This document shows positions 42,846 through 53,006 of a DNA stretch of 64,000 bases, piece after piece. This stretch comes from Anaeromicropila herbilytica (GTDB lineage: Bacteria; Bacillota; Clostridia; Lachnospirales; Lachnospiraceae): assembly GCF_016591975.1 (NCBI RefSeq), contig NZ_AP024169.1:3015001-3079000 (forward strand), read 5' to 3'. The position numbers and the translations under genes were made by a program. The notes under the pieces are model-generated. The model was not told the origin of the DNA, did no database searches, and saw nothing but the letters and a program-made list of their open reading frames with translations. Within the stretch, counting starts at the first letter, position 1; each line of letters starts with the position of its first letter.

Positions 42846-43877
42846 CTATTTATGAACCAGGTTCTTGTTTATGGTAGAATCTCTAACAATTAGCCTTGGC
42901 AATGTAGTATATGATTGTACATGTAATTCTGGACTAATAATTTTTCTCATTAATATCGTTCCTGCTTGATATCCCATATCATATACATCTATATCAACAA
43001 CAGTTAGTAATGGATCAATCATTCTTGATAAAGGGAAATCATCAAATGTAATTATTGCAATATCTTCTGGAATTTTCTTATTTTTAAAATTAATTGCTTT
43101 AACAACTCCAAGTGCAATCTGATTATTTTCACAAATAATTGCTTCTGGAGGTTCTTTTTCTTGCAATAGTTCAATCCCTAGTTCATACCCACTCTCCTTC
43201 GAGTAATCTCCATATTTAATATATTTATCCCTAACATGATAACCATGGTCATGTATTGCTGATATAAAACCATTCAAACGTTTGGATGAAATCTCATCAC
43301 TTTTTGGACCTCCTACAAATGCTATTCTTTCATATCCACATTTGGTTAAGTGCTCTGCTGCCATTTGTCCCGAAATACTATTATTAATATCTATCCAACA
43401 AGCAGAACATTTAAAAAATGGCCTTCCAATTATAATGTGTGGGTATTCGCTTTTCACTAGTAGATCAACTAATTCTTTTGAAGTAACAGAACCATGTATA
43501 ATAATACCATCTGCACTCTTTCTTCCCACAATATCTTTTACCAGATTAAGTGCTTCAATGTCTTCTTTTATTCCTTTAAAGCTCAAATTATAATTATTCG
43601 TTGATAGGATTTCTTCCGCTCCACACATTATTTCAAACATATGAGGATTTTTAAACGCAGTATGCTTCTCTAATTTTGATAAAAACACTACATTGTTTGT
43701 TTTTTGCCTAGCAAAATTACGTGCTTGCTCATTTGGCTGATATTGAAGCCTCCTCATAATCTCTCTTACATGCTCTTTGGTTGCCCCTGAAATCGAGGCA
43801 CCGTCATTCAGCACTTTAGATACCGTTGATACAGACACTCCAGCTTCTCTTGCTACATCTTTCATTGTAATTCCCAT
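42846..43877 (-). CDS. LacI-family transcriptional regulator
   Basis: A sugar-sensing repressor. The N-terminal helix-turn-helix is clear (MKDVAREAGVSVSTVSKVLN), followed by the hinge LQYQPNEQARNFARQ and a periplasmic-binding-protein-like sensor domain (ICGAEEIL, IIGRPFFKCSACWIDINN, AFVGGPKSDEISSKRLNGF, ITFDDFPLSRMIDP). About 343 residues. GAGGTG precedes the ATG at 43877. It is divergent to the secreted amylase, so it probably controls that gene and the malEFG operon; a MalR-like role is inferred. A long frame start at 43889 is less likely. Confidence 0.93.
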   Translation of the reverse strand: MGITMKDVAREAGVSVSTVSKVLNDGASISGATKEHVREIMRRLQYQPNEQARNFARQKTNNVVFLSKLEKHTAFKNPHMFEIMCGAEEILSTNNYNLSFKGIKEDIEALNLVKDIVGRKSADGIIIHGSVTSKELVDLLVKSEYPHIIIGRPFFKCSACWIDINNSISGQMAAEHLTKCGYERIAFVGGPKSDEISSKRLNGFISAIHDHGYHVRDKYIKYGDYSKESGYELGIELLQEKEPPEAIICENNQIALGVVKAINFKNKKIPEDIAIITFDDFPLSRMIDPLLTVVDIDVYDMGYQAGTILMRKIISPELHVQSYTTLPRLIVRDSTINKNLVHK

Positions 43878-44164
43878 GTTAATTAACACCTCAATTCTTA
43901 CATACTAACTTATATGATTGATTATAGCGATAAACTTCCTAATAAAGTTCACCTCTTGCTTAGTTCATCAAATAGTAAACTATTAATATTCAAAACACAG
44001 TGATAAAAAATAAGTAATTGTACTTTGATTTTATCGAGTATATGGTATAATTTAACTTATACATAATATGACATCCCTCAAAGAAAAGAAACTAAGGAAT
44101 GGATCAATGCACTTTGATATCCCAACAAAGGATCATTCAAACTATTTTGAACAGGAGGTAGTAT

Positions 44165-46150
44165 ATGTTTCATTACATTTCTACAAAAAAACATTTTATT
44201 TCATTTCTATGTATCATCTTGTTACTAACTTTTCTTTTACCACAAACTGCAAAAGCAGAAACCGATCTCAGAGGTGAATCTATCTATCAAATTATGGTAG
44301 ACCGCTTCTATGACGGTGACCCAACAAATAATGCAACTGGCGAAGCATTTCGTTATGCTGAAAATACTCAAGATGATTATCGCTATATGCATGGTGGGGA
44401 CTGGCAAGGAATCATTGATAAAATACCTTATATAAAAGGTATGGGATATACAGCTATATGGATCTCGCCAGTCACAGACCCTCAATTATGGGGTATTCCA
44501 GACGCAAATGGAATACAATGGCCAACTGCTTATCATGGATATAACGTGTTCGATCCAAATCGGGCAAGCAGATATTTTGGCAACAAAGATCCTCAAAAAA
44601 GCAAGGAATTGTTAAAAAAACTAGTTGATACATGTCATGCAAATGGATTAAAAGTTATCATTGATATTGTTCCAAACCACATTGGAGACTACTTACAAAG
44701 CCTTGGTACTAATGCTCATTATACTACTAACTCAGGACTAAAACCTGGAAGTCAAACAGAACCAGCTGCTCCATTTAATAACATTAATTGGTATCACAAT
44801 AATGGTGACATTTTCTTTGCCAACGAACATCCTCACACAGTGGCTAGCACCAAAATGCTAGAAAGTTGTGACTTAGGCGGCTTAGATGATATCAATTACG
44901 AGAATGCTGATGCTAGAAGCGCTATCTTTAGTTCCATCAAAAACTGGTTCACTTACACCGGTGCTGATGCTGCTAGAGTAGATGCTGCAAAATGTATGAA
45001 ACCTTCTGATATTCATGCACTGCAAGATTATCTAGGAGTTGCTACCTTTGGTGAAAATTTTGATATGGATGTTGATTTTATCAAAGATTGGGTAGGCGAT
45101 AATGTTGAAACTGGTATGCTTGATTTTCCATTATTTCAAGCTATTGTAAATGATTTTGCTTATAGTAATAATTTTAATGATACCACCCAAATCTCTATCC
45201 AATCCATTCTAGCAAAAGATTATCTATATGGCAGTCATGTAAATGATATGGTTACTTTTATAGATAACCATGATCGCAATCGTTTTCTAACCGAAGCAAA
45301 TGGTGATGTTAGTAAACTTCAAAATGCACTAACCTTTCTATTTACTGTTAGAGGCATTCCTGTTGTATTTCAAGGAACGGAACAAAACAGAGGAAATGCA
45401 AATGGATTCTTATTAGGAGGAATCGCAGATACTTACAATCGTTGGTCCATGGTTACGAAAGATTTTAAAGGTAATATTATTAATAATTATTTTAACCCTT
45501 CAACCAATACTTACCAACTTATTTCAAAATTAAACAATATTCGTTCAAAATATGAAGCTCTACAAAACGGTACACAACGTGAAATGTGGAGTTCTTCCCA
45601 CTACTACGCATTCTCTAGACGTGTAGATTCTGGAAGTAATAAAGGCCAAGAAGTAATATGTGCATTTCATAATTCATCTGGAAACAATACCGTCACAATG
45701 CCTTTACGTGCCGAAAGTACATTAATTCCAGGAACCAAATTAGTAAATGTCCTAGATTCTAGCGATCAGATAATTGTTACTGATGATAAAAAAGTATGTA
45801 TATCATTAAACGGTAACTCTTCAAAAATCTACGTTGCTGACAATATTGTTACTAAATTAATACCTGTGACTTTTACAATAAAAAATGCCATTACCACTAT
45901 GGGGCAAAATATATATTTATCAGGAAATGTAGAAGCTTTGGGTAATTGGAGCCCTTCCTTAGCAATCGGTCCTGCTAGTTGTCCTCATTATCCTACTTGG
46001 ACACTTACTGTGTATCTACCTGCTGGGCAAAAGATTGAATATAAAGTAATCAAGAAAGATAGTAATGGAAGCGTAACCTGGCAAAGTGGAAGTAATCATC
46101 TCTTTACAGTGCCCACTTCTGGGACTGGAGAAGCAACTGTGACTTGGTAA
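44165..46150 (+). CDS. Secreted GH13 alpha-amylase with CBM20 starch-binding domain
   Basis: An extracellular starch-degrading enzyme. Signal peptide (1-31): basic head, FLCIILLLTFLLP core, then AKA. The catalytic barrel has nucleophile Asp273 (ARVDAAKC), acid/base Glu297 (TFGENFD) and Asp370 (FIDNHDRNR), with VDRFYDGDPTNN, GGDWQGIIDKI and IDIVPNHIGD as seen in CGTase-like GH13 enzymes. A beta-sandwich domain C follows, then a CBM20 at about 565-661 (VTFTIKNAITTMGQNIYLSGN, LGNWSPS, KVIKK). The IPT/TIG domain D that CGTases carry before CBM20 seems absent, so alpha-amylase or maltogenic activity is more likely than cyclodextrin formation. AGGAGG is well placed before the ATG. The 275-base upstream gap has a weak TTTGAT-16-TATAAT promoter near 44030-44055. 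Confidence 0.93.
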   Translation: MFHYISTKKHFISFLCIILLLTFLLPQTAKAETDLRGESIYQIMVDRFYDGDPTNNATGEAFRYAENTQDDYRYMHGGDWQGIIDKIPYIKGMGYTAIWISPVTDPQLWGIPDANGIQWPTAYHGYNVFDPNRASRYFGNKDPQKSKELLKKLVDTCHANGLKVIIDIVPNHIGDYLQSLGTNAHYTTNSGLKPGSQTEPAAPFNNINWYHNNGDIFFANEHPHTVASTKMLESCDLGGLDDINYENADARSAIFSSIKNWFTYTGADAARVDAAKCMKPSDIHALQDYLGVATFGENFDMDVDFIKDWVGDNVETGMLDFPLFQAIVNDFAYSNNFNDTTQISIQSILAKDYLYGSHVNDMVTFIDNHDRNRFLTEANGDVSKLQNALTFLFTVRGIPVVFQGTEQNRGNANGFLLGGIADTYNRWSMVTKDFKGNIINNYFNPSTNTYQLISKLNNIRSKYEALQNGTQREMWSSSHYYAFSRRVDSGSNKGQEVICAFHNSSGNNTVTMPLRAESTLIPGTKLVNVLDSSDQIIVTDDKKVCISLNGNSSKIYVADNIVTKLIPVTFTIKNAITTMGQNIYLSGNVEALGNWSPSLAIGPASCPHYPTWTLTVYLPAGQKIEYKVIKKDSNGSVTWQSGSNHLFTVPTSGTGEATVTW

Positions 46151-46163
46151 TTTAATATATGGT

Positions 46164-46205
46164 TTAGGATTAGAGGGTATAAGATTTGCGACAATCTAAT
46201 CCTAA
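46164..46205 (+). terminator. Hairpin just after the amylase gene
   Basis: TTTAGGATTAGA and TCTAATCCTAA form an 11-bp stem about 15 bases past the stop, without a T run. It may protect the 3' end ahead of the stronger terminator that follows. Confidence 0.45.
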
Positions 46206-46215
46206 CTATATATCA

Positions 46216-46270
46216 TAATCAAAAGGGGTGATATTGAACACTTTATGTTCAATCACTCCTTTTTGATTAT
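46216..46270. terminator. Bidirectional terminator between amylase and GH13 gene
   Basis: AATCAAAAGGGGTGATATTGA and its complement TCAATCACTCCTTTTTGATT form a stem of more than 18 bp with an A-rich and a T-rich side. It ends the convergent amylase (plus) and mal (minus) transcripts. Confidence 0.9.
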
Positions 46271-46335
46271 ATATAGATTGATTCTATGTTCAGTTTAGTA
46301 TCACATTCACTTAACGATTTACAATCATTATACAA

Positions 46336-48099
46336 TTATGCCAATATAGTTCCTGTTTCCATTAAGTAGATGCAATACCCCCAAGATTGAATACCACCAT
46401 TCTCTATTCTCTCACCCAATATAAGCATTTCATCTGACGGAAGTTCTACTTTCACTTTTTCATTACTCACATTCATATAGATAAGAATTTTTAACTTCTG
46501 ATTACTTCTTGCAAAGGTAAATAATTGACTGTTATTTTCTGATACATATTGTTCGTAGTTTGATCGATAATCTACATATTCTTTTCTAATCGAAATTATT
46601 TTCTTAACAAATTGCTTCATTGTGGTATTACTTTCTTCCCATACCATCGGGCTTCGATATTCATTTTCTGTAATTCCGCTTATACCTTTTTCATCACCAT
46701 AGAACATGCTAGGGACACCTGGCGCTAACATTAGAAAGATAAATGCTAGTTTCCACTTATCCACATCATCCTTACATAGAGACAAGAATCTTGGAACATC
46801 ATGACTATCTAATAAATTTAATTGACTATCGCTAATATTCGTCGGATACCTTAGTCTCATTTGATTGATATTCCATGAAAAGGTAATAGCATCTTCTATA
46901 TTTAATGCAAAATAATCTCTACAGTGTTTTCTAAAATCATAATTCATTGTCGAATCAAAAGCATCGCCTCTTAGCCAGGTCTCCGAGTTCTCCCACACTT
47001 CTCCTATTAGAACTATATTTGGATCCTCTTCCTTAGCTGCTTTACGAAATCCTCGCCAAAAATTACGATCAATCTCATTGGCAACATCTAATCTCCATCC
47101 GTCAATCTTAAATTCACGTATCCAATATCTGCAAACCTTCTCAAAATACTCCTGTACTTCTTTATTTGAAGTATTTAATTTTGGCATTTTTCTCTCATAT
47201 GCAAAACAAGCATAATTCGGAGTATCTGTCGAATTATCAGGCTTAATGACAGGATATTTTAGTTCATAAAACCAATCTTTATACTTCGAATTAAGTCCAT
47301 TGCATACTACATCTTCAAATGCAAAGAACTCCCAGCTACAGTGGTTGAATACACCATCAATTATGATATGCATATCTCTATTATGAATCTCATTCACTAA
47401 TTCTCTGAATTCTTCATCTGTTCCAAGGCAAGGGTCAATATGATAATAATCTAAGATATCATATTTATGATATTCTCCAGCGGAGAATATCGGATTCAGA
47501 TAAATACAATCAAATCCTAATTCCTTAATATAATCCAGATTGGACATGATTCCTTTGATTGTTCCACCTAGTCTTCTCTTATGCTTTTTTCCATCAATTT
47601 CAATCTCAGGTGTTTCACATAATAAAATTCTTTCATCACTTGCGAAACTATCAGGGAAGATATTATATACTACTGCATTTTTAAACCACTCTGGTACATC
47701 AACAACTTCTTCTCTTAGAATGTATGGATATTGATAGTACTCACTTCTTCCTTCTATCACACTATTATTTACCTTGATATCCGCTAATTTATTCGTAAAT
47801 TGGTCCGCATAATAATAAGTCCACTTGTCATTTTGCCAAAGTTCAAAATAGTAACAAACTCTAACATAAGGAGTCTCAAAGGTTGCTTCATAATATTCAA
47901 ACATCTCATCTTCTGCGATTACCTTCATTGGTATCGATGTGAAATCAATTGGTGTATGATTACAAGCTCTGTCTGCATAATATAGAATACAGGAGGTCAA
48001 ATCTTTCTTTTTCGCTCGAAGTCGTATCGTCATCTCTTTCTCAGTATTTGCAAATGCATACTTTGATAAAGGTATATGTAAAATTGCACTCTTATCCAT
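46336..48099 (-). CDS. Cytoplasmic GH13 maltodextrin hydrolase (neopullulanase/cyclomaltodextrinase type)
   Basis: It hydrolyses imported maltodextrins, and perhaps pullulan or cyclodextrins. There is no signal peptide. An N-terminal CBM34-like beta domain (1-125) is followed by the GH13_20-type barrel: VYNIFPDSFASDE, GGTIKGIMSNLDYIKELG, DGVFNHCS, nucleophile Asp338 (WRLDVANEID), acid/base Glu367 (LIGEVWENSE) and Asp434 (LDSHDVPRF). It has 587 residues, the normal length for cyclomaltodextrinases. It is the last gene of the malE-malF-malG-type unit, 124 bases after malG. Confidence 0.94.
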   Translation of the reverse strand: MDKSAILHIPLSKYAFANTEKEMTIRLRAKKKDLTSCILYYADRACNHTPIDFTSIPMKVIAEDEMFEYYEATFETPYVRVCYYFELWQNDKWTYYYADQFTNKLADIKVNNSVIEGRSEYYQYPYILREEVVDVPEWFKNAVVYNIFPDSFASDERILLCETPEIEIDGKKHKRRLGGTIKGIMSNLDYIKELGFDCIYLNPIFSAGEYHKYDILDYYHIDPCLGTDEEFRELVNEIHNRDMHIIIDGVFNHCSWEFFAFEDVVCNGLNSKYKDWFYELKYPVIKPDNSTDTPNYACFAYERKMPKLNTSNKEVQEYFEKVCRYWIREFKIDGWRLDVANEIDRNFWRGFRKAAKEEDPNIVLIGEVWENSETWLRGDAFDSTMNYDFRKHCRDYFALNIEDAITFSWNINQMRLRYPTNISDSQLNLLDSHDVPRFLSLCKDDVDKWKLAFIFLMLAPGVPSMFYGDEKGISGITENEYRSPMVWEESNTTMKQFVKKIISIRKEYVDYRSNYEQYVSENNSQLFTFARSNQKLKILIYMNVSNEKVKVELPSDEMLILGERIENGGIQSWGYCIYLMETGTILA

Positions 48100-48223
48100 T
48101 CCTTTTTCCTCTCTATTTCTTACTAATTGGTAACTGTTTTGTATCTTTCTAGTTTCAATTGCTCTCTAATTGTGTTCAAACCAATGGCATAGATATCCAA
48201 TATCATTGCATGGATACTCTGCA

Positions 48224-49072
48224 TTATCCCTTCACTCCACCCGCTGTCAAACCAGATACCATATATTTCTGTATACAAAAGAATACGATTAGGATAGGAA
48301 TTGATACTAATATTGCTGCTGCTGAGAATAGGGGCCAACTTCTGCTATAATCATTCGCTTGCAATTGATATAATCCTCCTGCCAAGGTATAACTCTTATC
48401 ATTGAGCATAAATGTTGTGGCAAATAGATATTCATTCCACACAAAGATTAATACCATAACAGCAGTAACAATGATTGCAGGCCTTGCAAGTGGAAGTATC
48501 ACTTTACGCAGAAGTTTCATGTCACTTGCACCATCGATTTTAGAAGCTTCTTCAATTTCAATAGGAATCGTATCAAAATAACCTTTCATATTCCATATAC
48601 TAAAAATACACATTGATCCTGCATATATAATTACTAGACCAACTCTAGAATTTAACATATTACATTCTTTAAACAATCGAAAAATTGCAAACATAGATAG
48701 TATCTGTGGAAATGCATTTAAAAGTAATAATAGCTTTAGTATTGATTTTCTTCCCTTATATCGATGTCTAGAAAAACTATAAGCAGCTACCACAGAGGTT
48801 CCCATCGCTAATACGCAGGTTCCAATACTTAAGATTACTGAATTCTTTAACCATAATACAAATGGTTCTTCTATAAAGATTGCAGAATAATTATGCAACG
48901 TAAACTTCTTAGGTAACAGGGATAAACTTGAAGATAAAGCATTGTTGCCATCACTAACCGAGAGAATGAGCGCATATAATATTGGGATCATACCAACAAA
49001 ACATAGTATGATAAATACAACATTTAATAACGTTAGTCCAATTCGCCTTTTTATCTTATTTCCTCCCATCAC
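48224..49072 (-). CDS. Maltodextrin ABC transporter permease MalG type
   Basis: An inner-membrane permease of the carbohydrate ABC (CUT1) family, 282 residues with six helices. The EAA loop contacting the ATPase is visible: IEIEEASKIDGASDMKLLRKVILPLARP. The C terminus ends with QKYMVSGLTAGGVKG, the typical MalG/LacG end. It overlaps malF by four bases (translational coupling). No ATPase gene is found nearby; a shared MsmX-type ATPase encoded elsewhere is expected. Confidence 0.95.
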   Translation of the reverse strand: MMGGNKIKRRIGLTLLNVVFIILCFVGMIPILYALILSVSDGNNALSSSLSLLPKKFTLHNYSAIFIEEPFVLWLKNSVILSIGTCVLAMGTSVVAAYSFSRHRYKGRKSILKLLLLLNAFPQILSMFAIFRLFKECNMLNSRVGLVIIYAGSMCIFSIWNMKGYFDTIPIEIEEASKIDGASDMKLLRKVILPLARPAIIVTAVMVLIFVWNEYLFATTFMLNDKSYTLAGGLYQLQANDYSRSWPLFSAAAILVSIPILIVFFCIQKYMVSGLTAGGVKG

Positions 49073-49956
49073 ACTTCCTCCTTTATTCCTCTGTTCGTAA
49101 ATAATGAAAATACAATAATGAATACAAAGATTACAATGGATACCGCAGAGGATAGCCCATAATTATTCGATACAAACGCATTCTGTTGGGCATAGGTTAT
49201 AATTGTCTGTAGGGTTGAGCCAGTGAGTGACCCCTTTTGCATCGTTAGCAAATACACAATATCGAATTGTTTAAATGTTGTGAAAGTAGTCATGATAACT
49301 GCTGGTGCTAAGATTGGCTTTAGTGCTGGAATTGTAATGTAAATATTCTGTGCCAGAAATCCTGCTCCATCAAGTTTTGCACTCTCATAATAACTTCTAT
49401 CAACACTTTGCAATGCACCATCAATCATCATTATCATGAATGGAAGCGCCATCCATAGATTTAAAACCATACAAGAAATAAACGCTGGTACATTTTCCGA
49501 TAAATAGTTCACTTTATGAATACCAAGTGTTGTTAATATCTTATTTAATAGTCCAAATTCTGTATTATATATTCCGACTCTCCATAATAATATGGATACA
49601 TATGCTGGCATAGCCCATGGAAACATAAGCAATGTCTTATATAGTCTGCTAAGACGAAGCCCTTTTACGTTCAGACCCAAAGCGATAAAATAGGCAATTG
49701 CAATCTGTAGTATCATATTAAGGATAGTCCACATAATTGTTGTACCTATTGCTTTTAAAAAGCCAGAATCCACTTTAAGAAGTGCTCTTTCATAATTCTC
49801 TAGTCCAATGATTCTGTAATTACTCCAATGAAAGAGATTCATATTGGTCACAGAAATAAAACCAGTATATAGGATTGGGAACACTATAATTGCACCAATT
49901 AAAACCATAGCAGGCAAGGAATATATCCAGGGAACTAATTTCCTTTTTAGTCGCAT
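49069..49956 (-). CDS. Maltodextrin ABC transporter permease MalF type
   Basis: A CUT1-family permease of 295 residues with six helices, the partner of MalG. The EAA loop reads DRSYYESAKLDGAGFLAQNIYITIPALKP. It has only a short N-terminal part and not the large periplasmic P2 loop of E. coli MalF, as is normal in Firmicutes. It starts 53 bases after malE. Confidence 0.95.
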   Translation of the reverse strand: MRLKRKLVPWIYSLPAMVLIGAIIVFPILYTGFISVTNMNLFHWSNYRIIGLENYERALLKVDSGFLKAIGTTIMWTILNMILQIAIAYFIALGLNVKGLRLSRLYKTLLMFPWAMPAYVSILLWRVGIYNTEFGLLNKILTTLGIHKVNYLSENVPAFISCMVLNLWMALPFMIMMIDGALQSVDRSYYESAKLDGAGFLAQNIYITIPALKPILAPAVIMTTFTTFKQFDIVYLLTMQKGSLTGSTLQTIITYAQQNAFVSNNYGLSSAVSIVIFVFIIVFSLFTNRGIKEEV

Positions 49957-50009
49957 AGCATTTTCTCCTTATTTTTAATAAGGCGAACGATCACGTTCGC
50001 CTATAAGAT

Positions 50010-51299
50010 TTACTGCATATCACTAATTGCTTTTAGAGCTTCTTTTTGATATTTATCAGCTGCTTTATTTACATCTTCACCAGATTTATTAACTGCTGCA
50101 AGTAAGGATTCTGTTGGTCCCCACATTACACTCATCTGAGGAATATTAGGCATTGGTAATGCAGTACTTGCAGTATCTTTAATTGCAACGATCATTTCAT
50201 TTGCTGCTACTGTAGTATCATCATATGATTTTTGATTTGCAGGTGCACAATTGGCTGTCTTTGCTAAATCAATACCTACTTCTGGTCCAGCTAATACTGT
50301 TAGCACTTTTGCAATTGCATCTTTTTTGGATGCTGCTGCATATTTCATAACACCTACACCTTGCACTCCTGAGTATGGTGCCAATGCATTTCCATTTGGT
50401 AATGTAAAGCTTGATAATGATTTCACTCCTAATTTAATTCCAGCTTTGTTGATACCATCAATTAACCATGGTCCTCCGATGATTGCTGCTGCTTTACCTT
50501 CATTAAATAATGTTGTCACTGTATTATAATCACCATCTGCTTCTAACTTTGCGAACTTCTGATTGTATGTAATTGCGTCCTTTGTAGCCTGTTCATTAAG
50601 TCCTGGTTTGGCATCTTTATCTATGATATATCCACCAAATCCATTAATAACTGGAGCAACATTATAAGCGGTTGAATGTTGATTAACTACTGCGTATGTA
50701 CCAGCATCCGCATTCGTATTTGCTACCATGTAATCATAAAGAGCATCTGTTGTGGTTGGAACTTCGCCTTGCCATAAATCTTTATTATACATAAATAATA
50801 AAGTTTCAAAATAAATAGGAAGCATATATTGTGTATCTTTATACTTTCCTGCATCAACTGTCATTGGCAATTGATCTGCCATTACACTTGTGTCAATAAT
50901 ATCTGTAATAGGAGCAAGAATACCCATTTCTGCAAAAGTTCCAAGTGAATCATGAGCAGCCATATACATATCAGGTCCATTAGCTTCGTCATTACCATAT
51001 AACTTCATCTGATCTGTAATACCAGCTTTCTTCTCGAATGTTACGGTAATGTTCTCATCTTTCAATGTATCATTTACACGAGTTTCAATTGTTTTCATGA
51101 TAGCTTCGTTACCATCATGCCATACCTTTATGGATACTGGCTCTTTTGGTGTACTACTTTCTTTTGCTTCCTCTTTCGTAGTTTCCTTCGTTTCTTTTGA
51201 TGTATCCTTAGTATCTTTGGAACCGCAACCTGTTAATGCCCCTAATACTAGTAATACACACAATAACAAACTAATACTTTGCTTTACTCTTTTTTTCAT
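50010..51299 (-). CDS. Maltodextrin-binding lipoprotein (MalE type)
   Basis: The extracellular substrate-binding protein of the ABC system. A lipoprotein signal peptide (MKKRVKQSISLLLCVLLVLG) ends with the lipobox LTGC. A linker of Thr, Lys and Glu follows, then the SBP_bac_1/8 fold: SIKVWHDGNEAIM, DMYMAAHDSLGTFAEMG, YMLPIYFETLLFMYNKDLW, AAIIGGPWLIDGI. About 429 residues in the mature frame. The start at 51299 has TGGAGGA well placed; the longer frame to 51338 covers the ribosome site. It is the first gene of the unit. Confidence 0.94.
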   Translation of the reverse strand: MKKRVKQSISLLLCVLLVLGALTGCGSKDTKDTSKETKETTKEEAKESSTPKEPVSIKVWHDGNEAIMKTIETRVNDTLKDENITVTFEKKAGITDQMKLYGNDEANGPDMYMAAHDSLGTFAEMGILAPITDIIDTSVMADQLPMTVDAGKYKDTQYMLPIYFETLLFMYNKDLWQGEVPTTTDALYDYMVANTNADAGTYAVVNQHSTAYNVAPVINGFGGYIIDKDAKPGLNEQATKDAITYNQKFAKLEADGDYNTVTTLFNEGKAAAIIGGPWLIDGINKAGIKLGVKSLSSFTLPNGNALAPYSGVQGVGVMKYAAASKKDAIAKVLTVLAGPEVGIDLAKTANCAPANQKSYDDTTVAANEMIVAIKDTASTALPMPNIPQMSVMWGPTESLLAAVNKSGEDVNKAADKYQKEALKAISDMQ

Positions 51300-51316
51300 A
51301 CAATATCCTCCATTTT

Positions 51317-51359
51317 TAGGGAAACGTTTTCTTTTCACTTTCTTAAAAGTGGCGTTTCT
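51317..51359 (-). promoter_or_regulatory. Candidate LacI/CcpA-type operator before malE
   Basis: GGGAAACGTTTTC (51319-51331) has the CG-centred half-palindrome of LacI-family and cre operators. A second half, CGTTTCTC (51353-51360), forms an inverted repeat with it, enclosing CACTTT/AAAGTG. No second copy was found before the amylase gene, so the assignment is weak. Confidence 0.35.
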
Positions 51360-51489
51360 CTTGATTTCTATAATACATTTTTACCATATTATGGTTTGTC
51401 TCAGCAAGGTTCATTTGTTAAATATAGTCACTTTTGTTAAGAAACCGCTATACTAATTCTTAAAATATATTCATATTTAAAAGACTAAA

Positions 51490-51580
51490 ATAAAAAATCA
51501 ATCATACTTACGAATAAGAAGTAGTATTTTAATTGCATGAAGCAAGTATCTTCTTTTTCATTTATATATGATTGATTTTC
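51490..51580 (-). terminator. Terminator of the D,D-carboxypeptidase gene
   Basis: Minus strand: AAAATCAATCATA (51579-51567) pairs with TATGATTGATTTT (51506-51494) and is followed by TTATTTT. A smaller internal stem (AAGAAG/CTTCTT) fills part of the large loop. Confidence 0.75.
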
Positions 51581-51590
51581 TTTATTAATT

Positions 51591-52919
51591 TTATTGAAAG
51601 AACCAACTTGATAGCACTTTATTTAAGCAATAGATAAAGTTAATTTTCTTAACACTGTCTGTTGCATACACTGGAATTTTTTTATATGGTTGTTCATTTA
51701 CATAGTAAGTAATATGCCCAACAACTGCATCCTTCTTAATCGGAGCTTCTAGGGAATTCGGAATATCATATTCAATCCTAGACGTTTCTTTATCGTTTAA
51801 TAGTAATTTAATCTCTGATAGCTTATAACTAACATTCACACTAGCATCCTGTCCATCCGTTACAGGTATAGACGAAATTGCTTTCGTATCACCAGTAATA
51901 TTTTTGAGACTATAATAATCAAGTCCATATTTCATTAATAATTTTGTATCATGCCATTTGTAGCTTTTATTTGGTGGCCAACCACATGCTAATACGACTG
52001 ATACGAATTTCTTTCCATCTCTCTCTAACGCACCAACAAAACAGAAGCCCGCTTTACCTGTGAATCCTGTCTTTATACCAATTGCTCCATCCATTAATTG
52101 AAGAAAACGGTCTTTATTGTTAACTGTATAAGTTCTCCCCTTACTTAATTCCTTAAATGTATGACTAGAAGCATTGGTAATCCTTAAAAATTCATCATTT
52201 TTAATAGCATAACTACCTATCTTCGCTAAATCTTCTGCTGTTGTAAAATGGTTCTCGGCATCAAGACCATTCGGTGTAACAAAATTAGTATGATTACATC
52301 CTAATTCTTTCGCTTTGGTATTCATCATCTTCGCAAAGGCTTCTACAGAACCACCGACATGTTCAGCAATTGCTACTGCTACATCATTATGCGATTCGAG
52401 CATAAGTGAATATACCAAATCTCCTAATTTATACTGTTCTCCTGCCTTTATTCCAAGCTGAACATCTGGCATACCTGCAGCATACTTTGATACTGTGACA
52501 ACATCATCAAGACTTGCATTCTCCAAAGTAACAATTAATGTCATAATCTTAGTAGTGCTAGCCATAGGCATCTCACTATAACCATTTTTCTCATATAACA
52601 CACGGTAATTAGATGCATCCATCAAAAGTGCTGCTTTCGCATGGAGATTCAATTTTTCCATTATATAATCTGCAGAGGAAGAATTGGTATCATCAACAGG
52701 TTTACTATCTAATGCTAAGGTATTAATAATTTTATTATTCTTAGTATCGTCCACTGCAACTTGATTCGTTGTGTTTTGATTAATTGCAGTTTGTTCAGTT
52801 GCATTAGAATCTGCGCTTTTTGTGGAATGATCTGTATTAATCCAATATACATAAAATCCATATGCGATAATTGCTAAAATGATAAGAATTTTAATCAATG
52901 TAGAGAACTTTAGTTTCAT
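51591..52919 (-). CDS. D-alanyl-D-alanine carboxypeptidase (DacF/PBP5 type)
   Basis: It trims the last D-Ala from peptidoglycan stems outside the membrane. Active-site motifs: Ser121-x-x-Lys124 in MASTTKIM, SHN in LESHNDVAVAIAEH, and KTG in GIKTGFTGKAG. A single hydrophobic helix near the N terminus (TLIKILIILAIIAYGFYVYW) is an anchor or uncleaved signal, followed by a Ser/Thr/Asn-rich stalk of about 60 residues. The C-terminal PBP5-like domain is reduced. It stands alone between divergent or unrelated neighbours, with its own terminator. Confidence 0.94.
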   Translation of the reverse strand: MKLKFSTLIKILIILAIIAYGFYVYWINTDHSTKSADSNATEQTAINQNTTNQVAVDDTKNNKIINTLALDSKPVDDTNSSSADYIMEKLNLHAKAALLMDASNYRVLYEKNGYSEMPMASTTKIMTLIVTLENASLDDVVTVSKYAAGMPDVQLGIKAGEQYKLGDLVYSLMLESHNDVAVAIAEHVGGSVEAFAKMMNTKAKELGCNHTNFVTPNGLDAENHFTTAEDLAKIGSYAIKNDEFLRITNASSHTFKELSKGRTYTVNNKDRFLQLMDGAIGIKTGFTGKAGFCFVGALERDGKKFVSVVLACGWPPNKSYKWHDTKLLMKYGLDYYSLKNITGDTKAISSIPVTDGQDASVNVSYKLSEIKLLLNDKETSRIEYDIPNSLEAPIKKDAVVGHITYYVNEQPYKKIPVYATDSVKKINFIYCLNKVLSSWFFQ

Positions 52920-53006
52920 AAATCCAACCTATTTATTTTCTTACTGTATATTTATCCTTTTTGTGTTTGATTTATGACAAGAATAAAAAGAAAATCCAAT
53001 TCGTTA

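Noticed and set aside
44068..44277. 69-codon frame overlapping the amylase start
   Set aside because: It runs out of frame through the amylase signal-peptide region, which has a strong ribosome site of its own.
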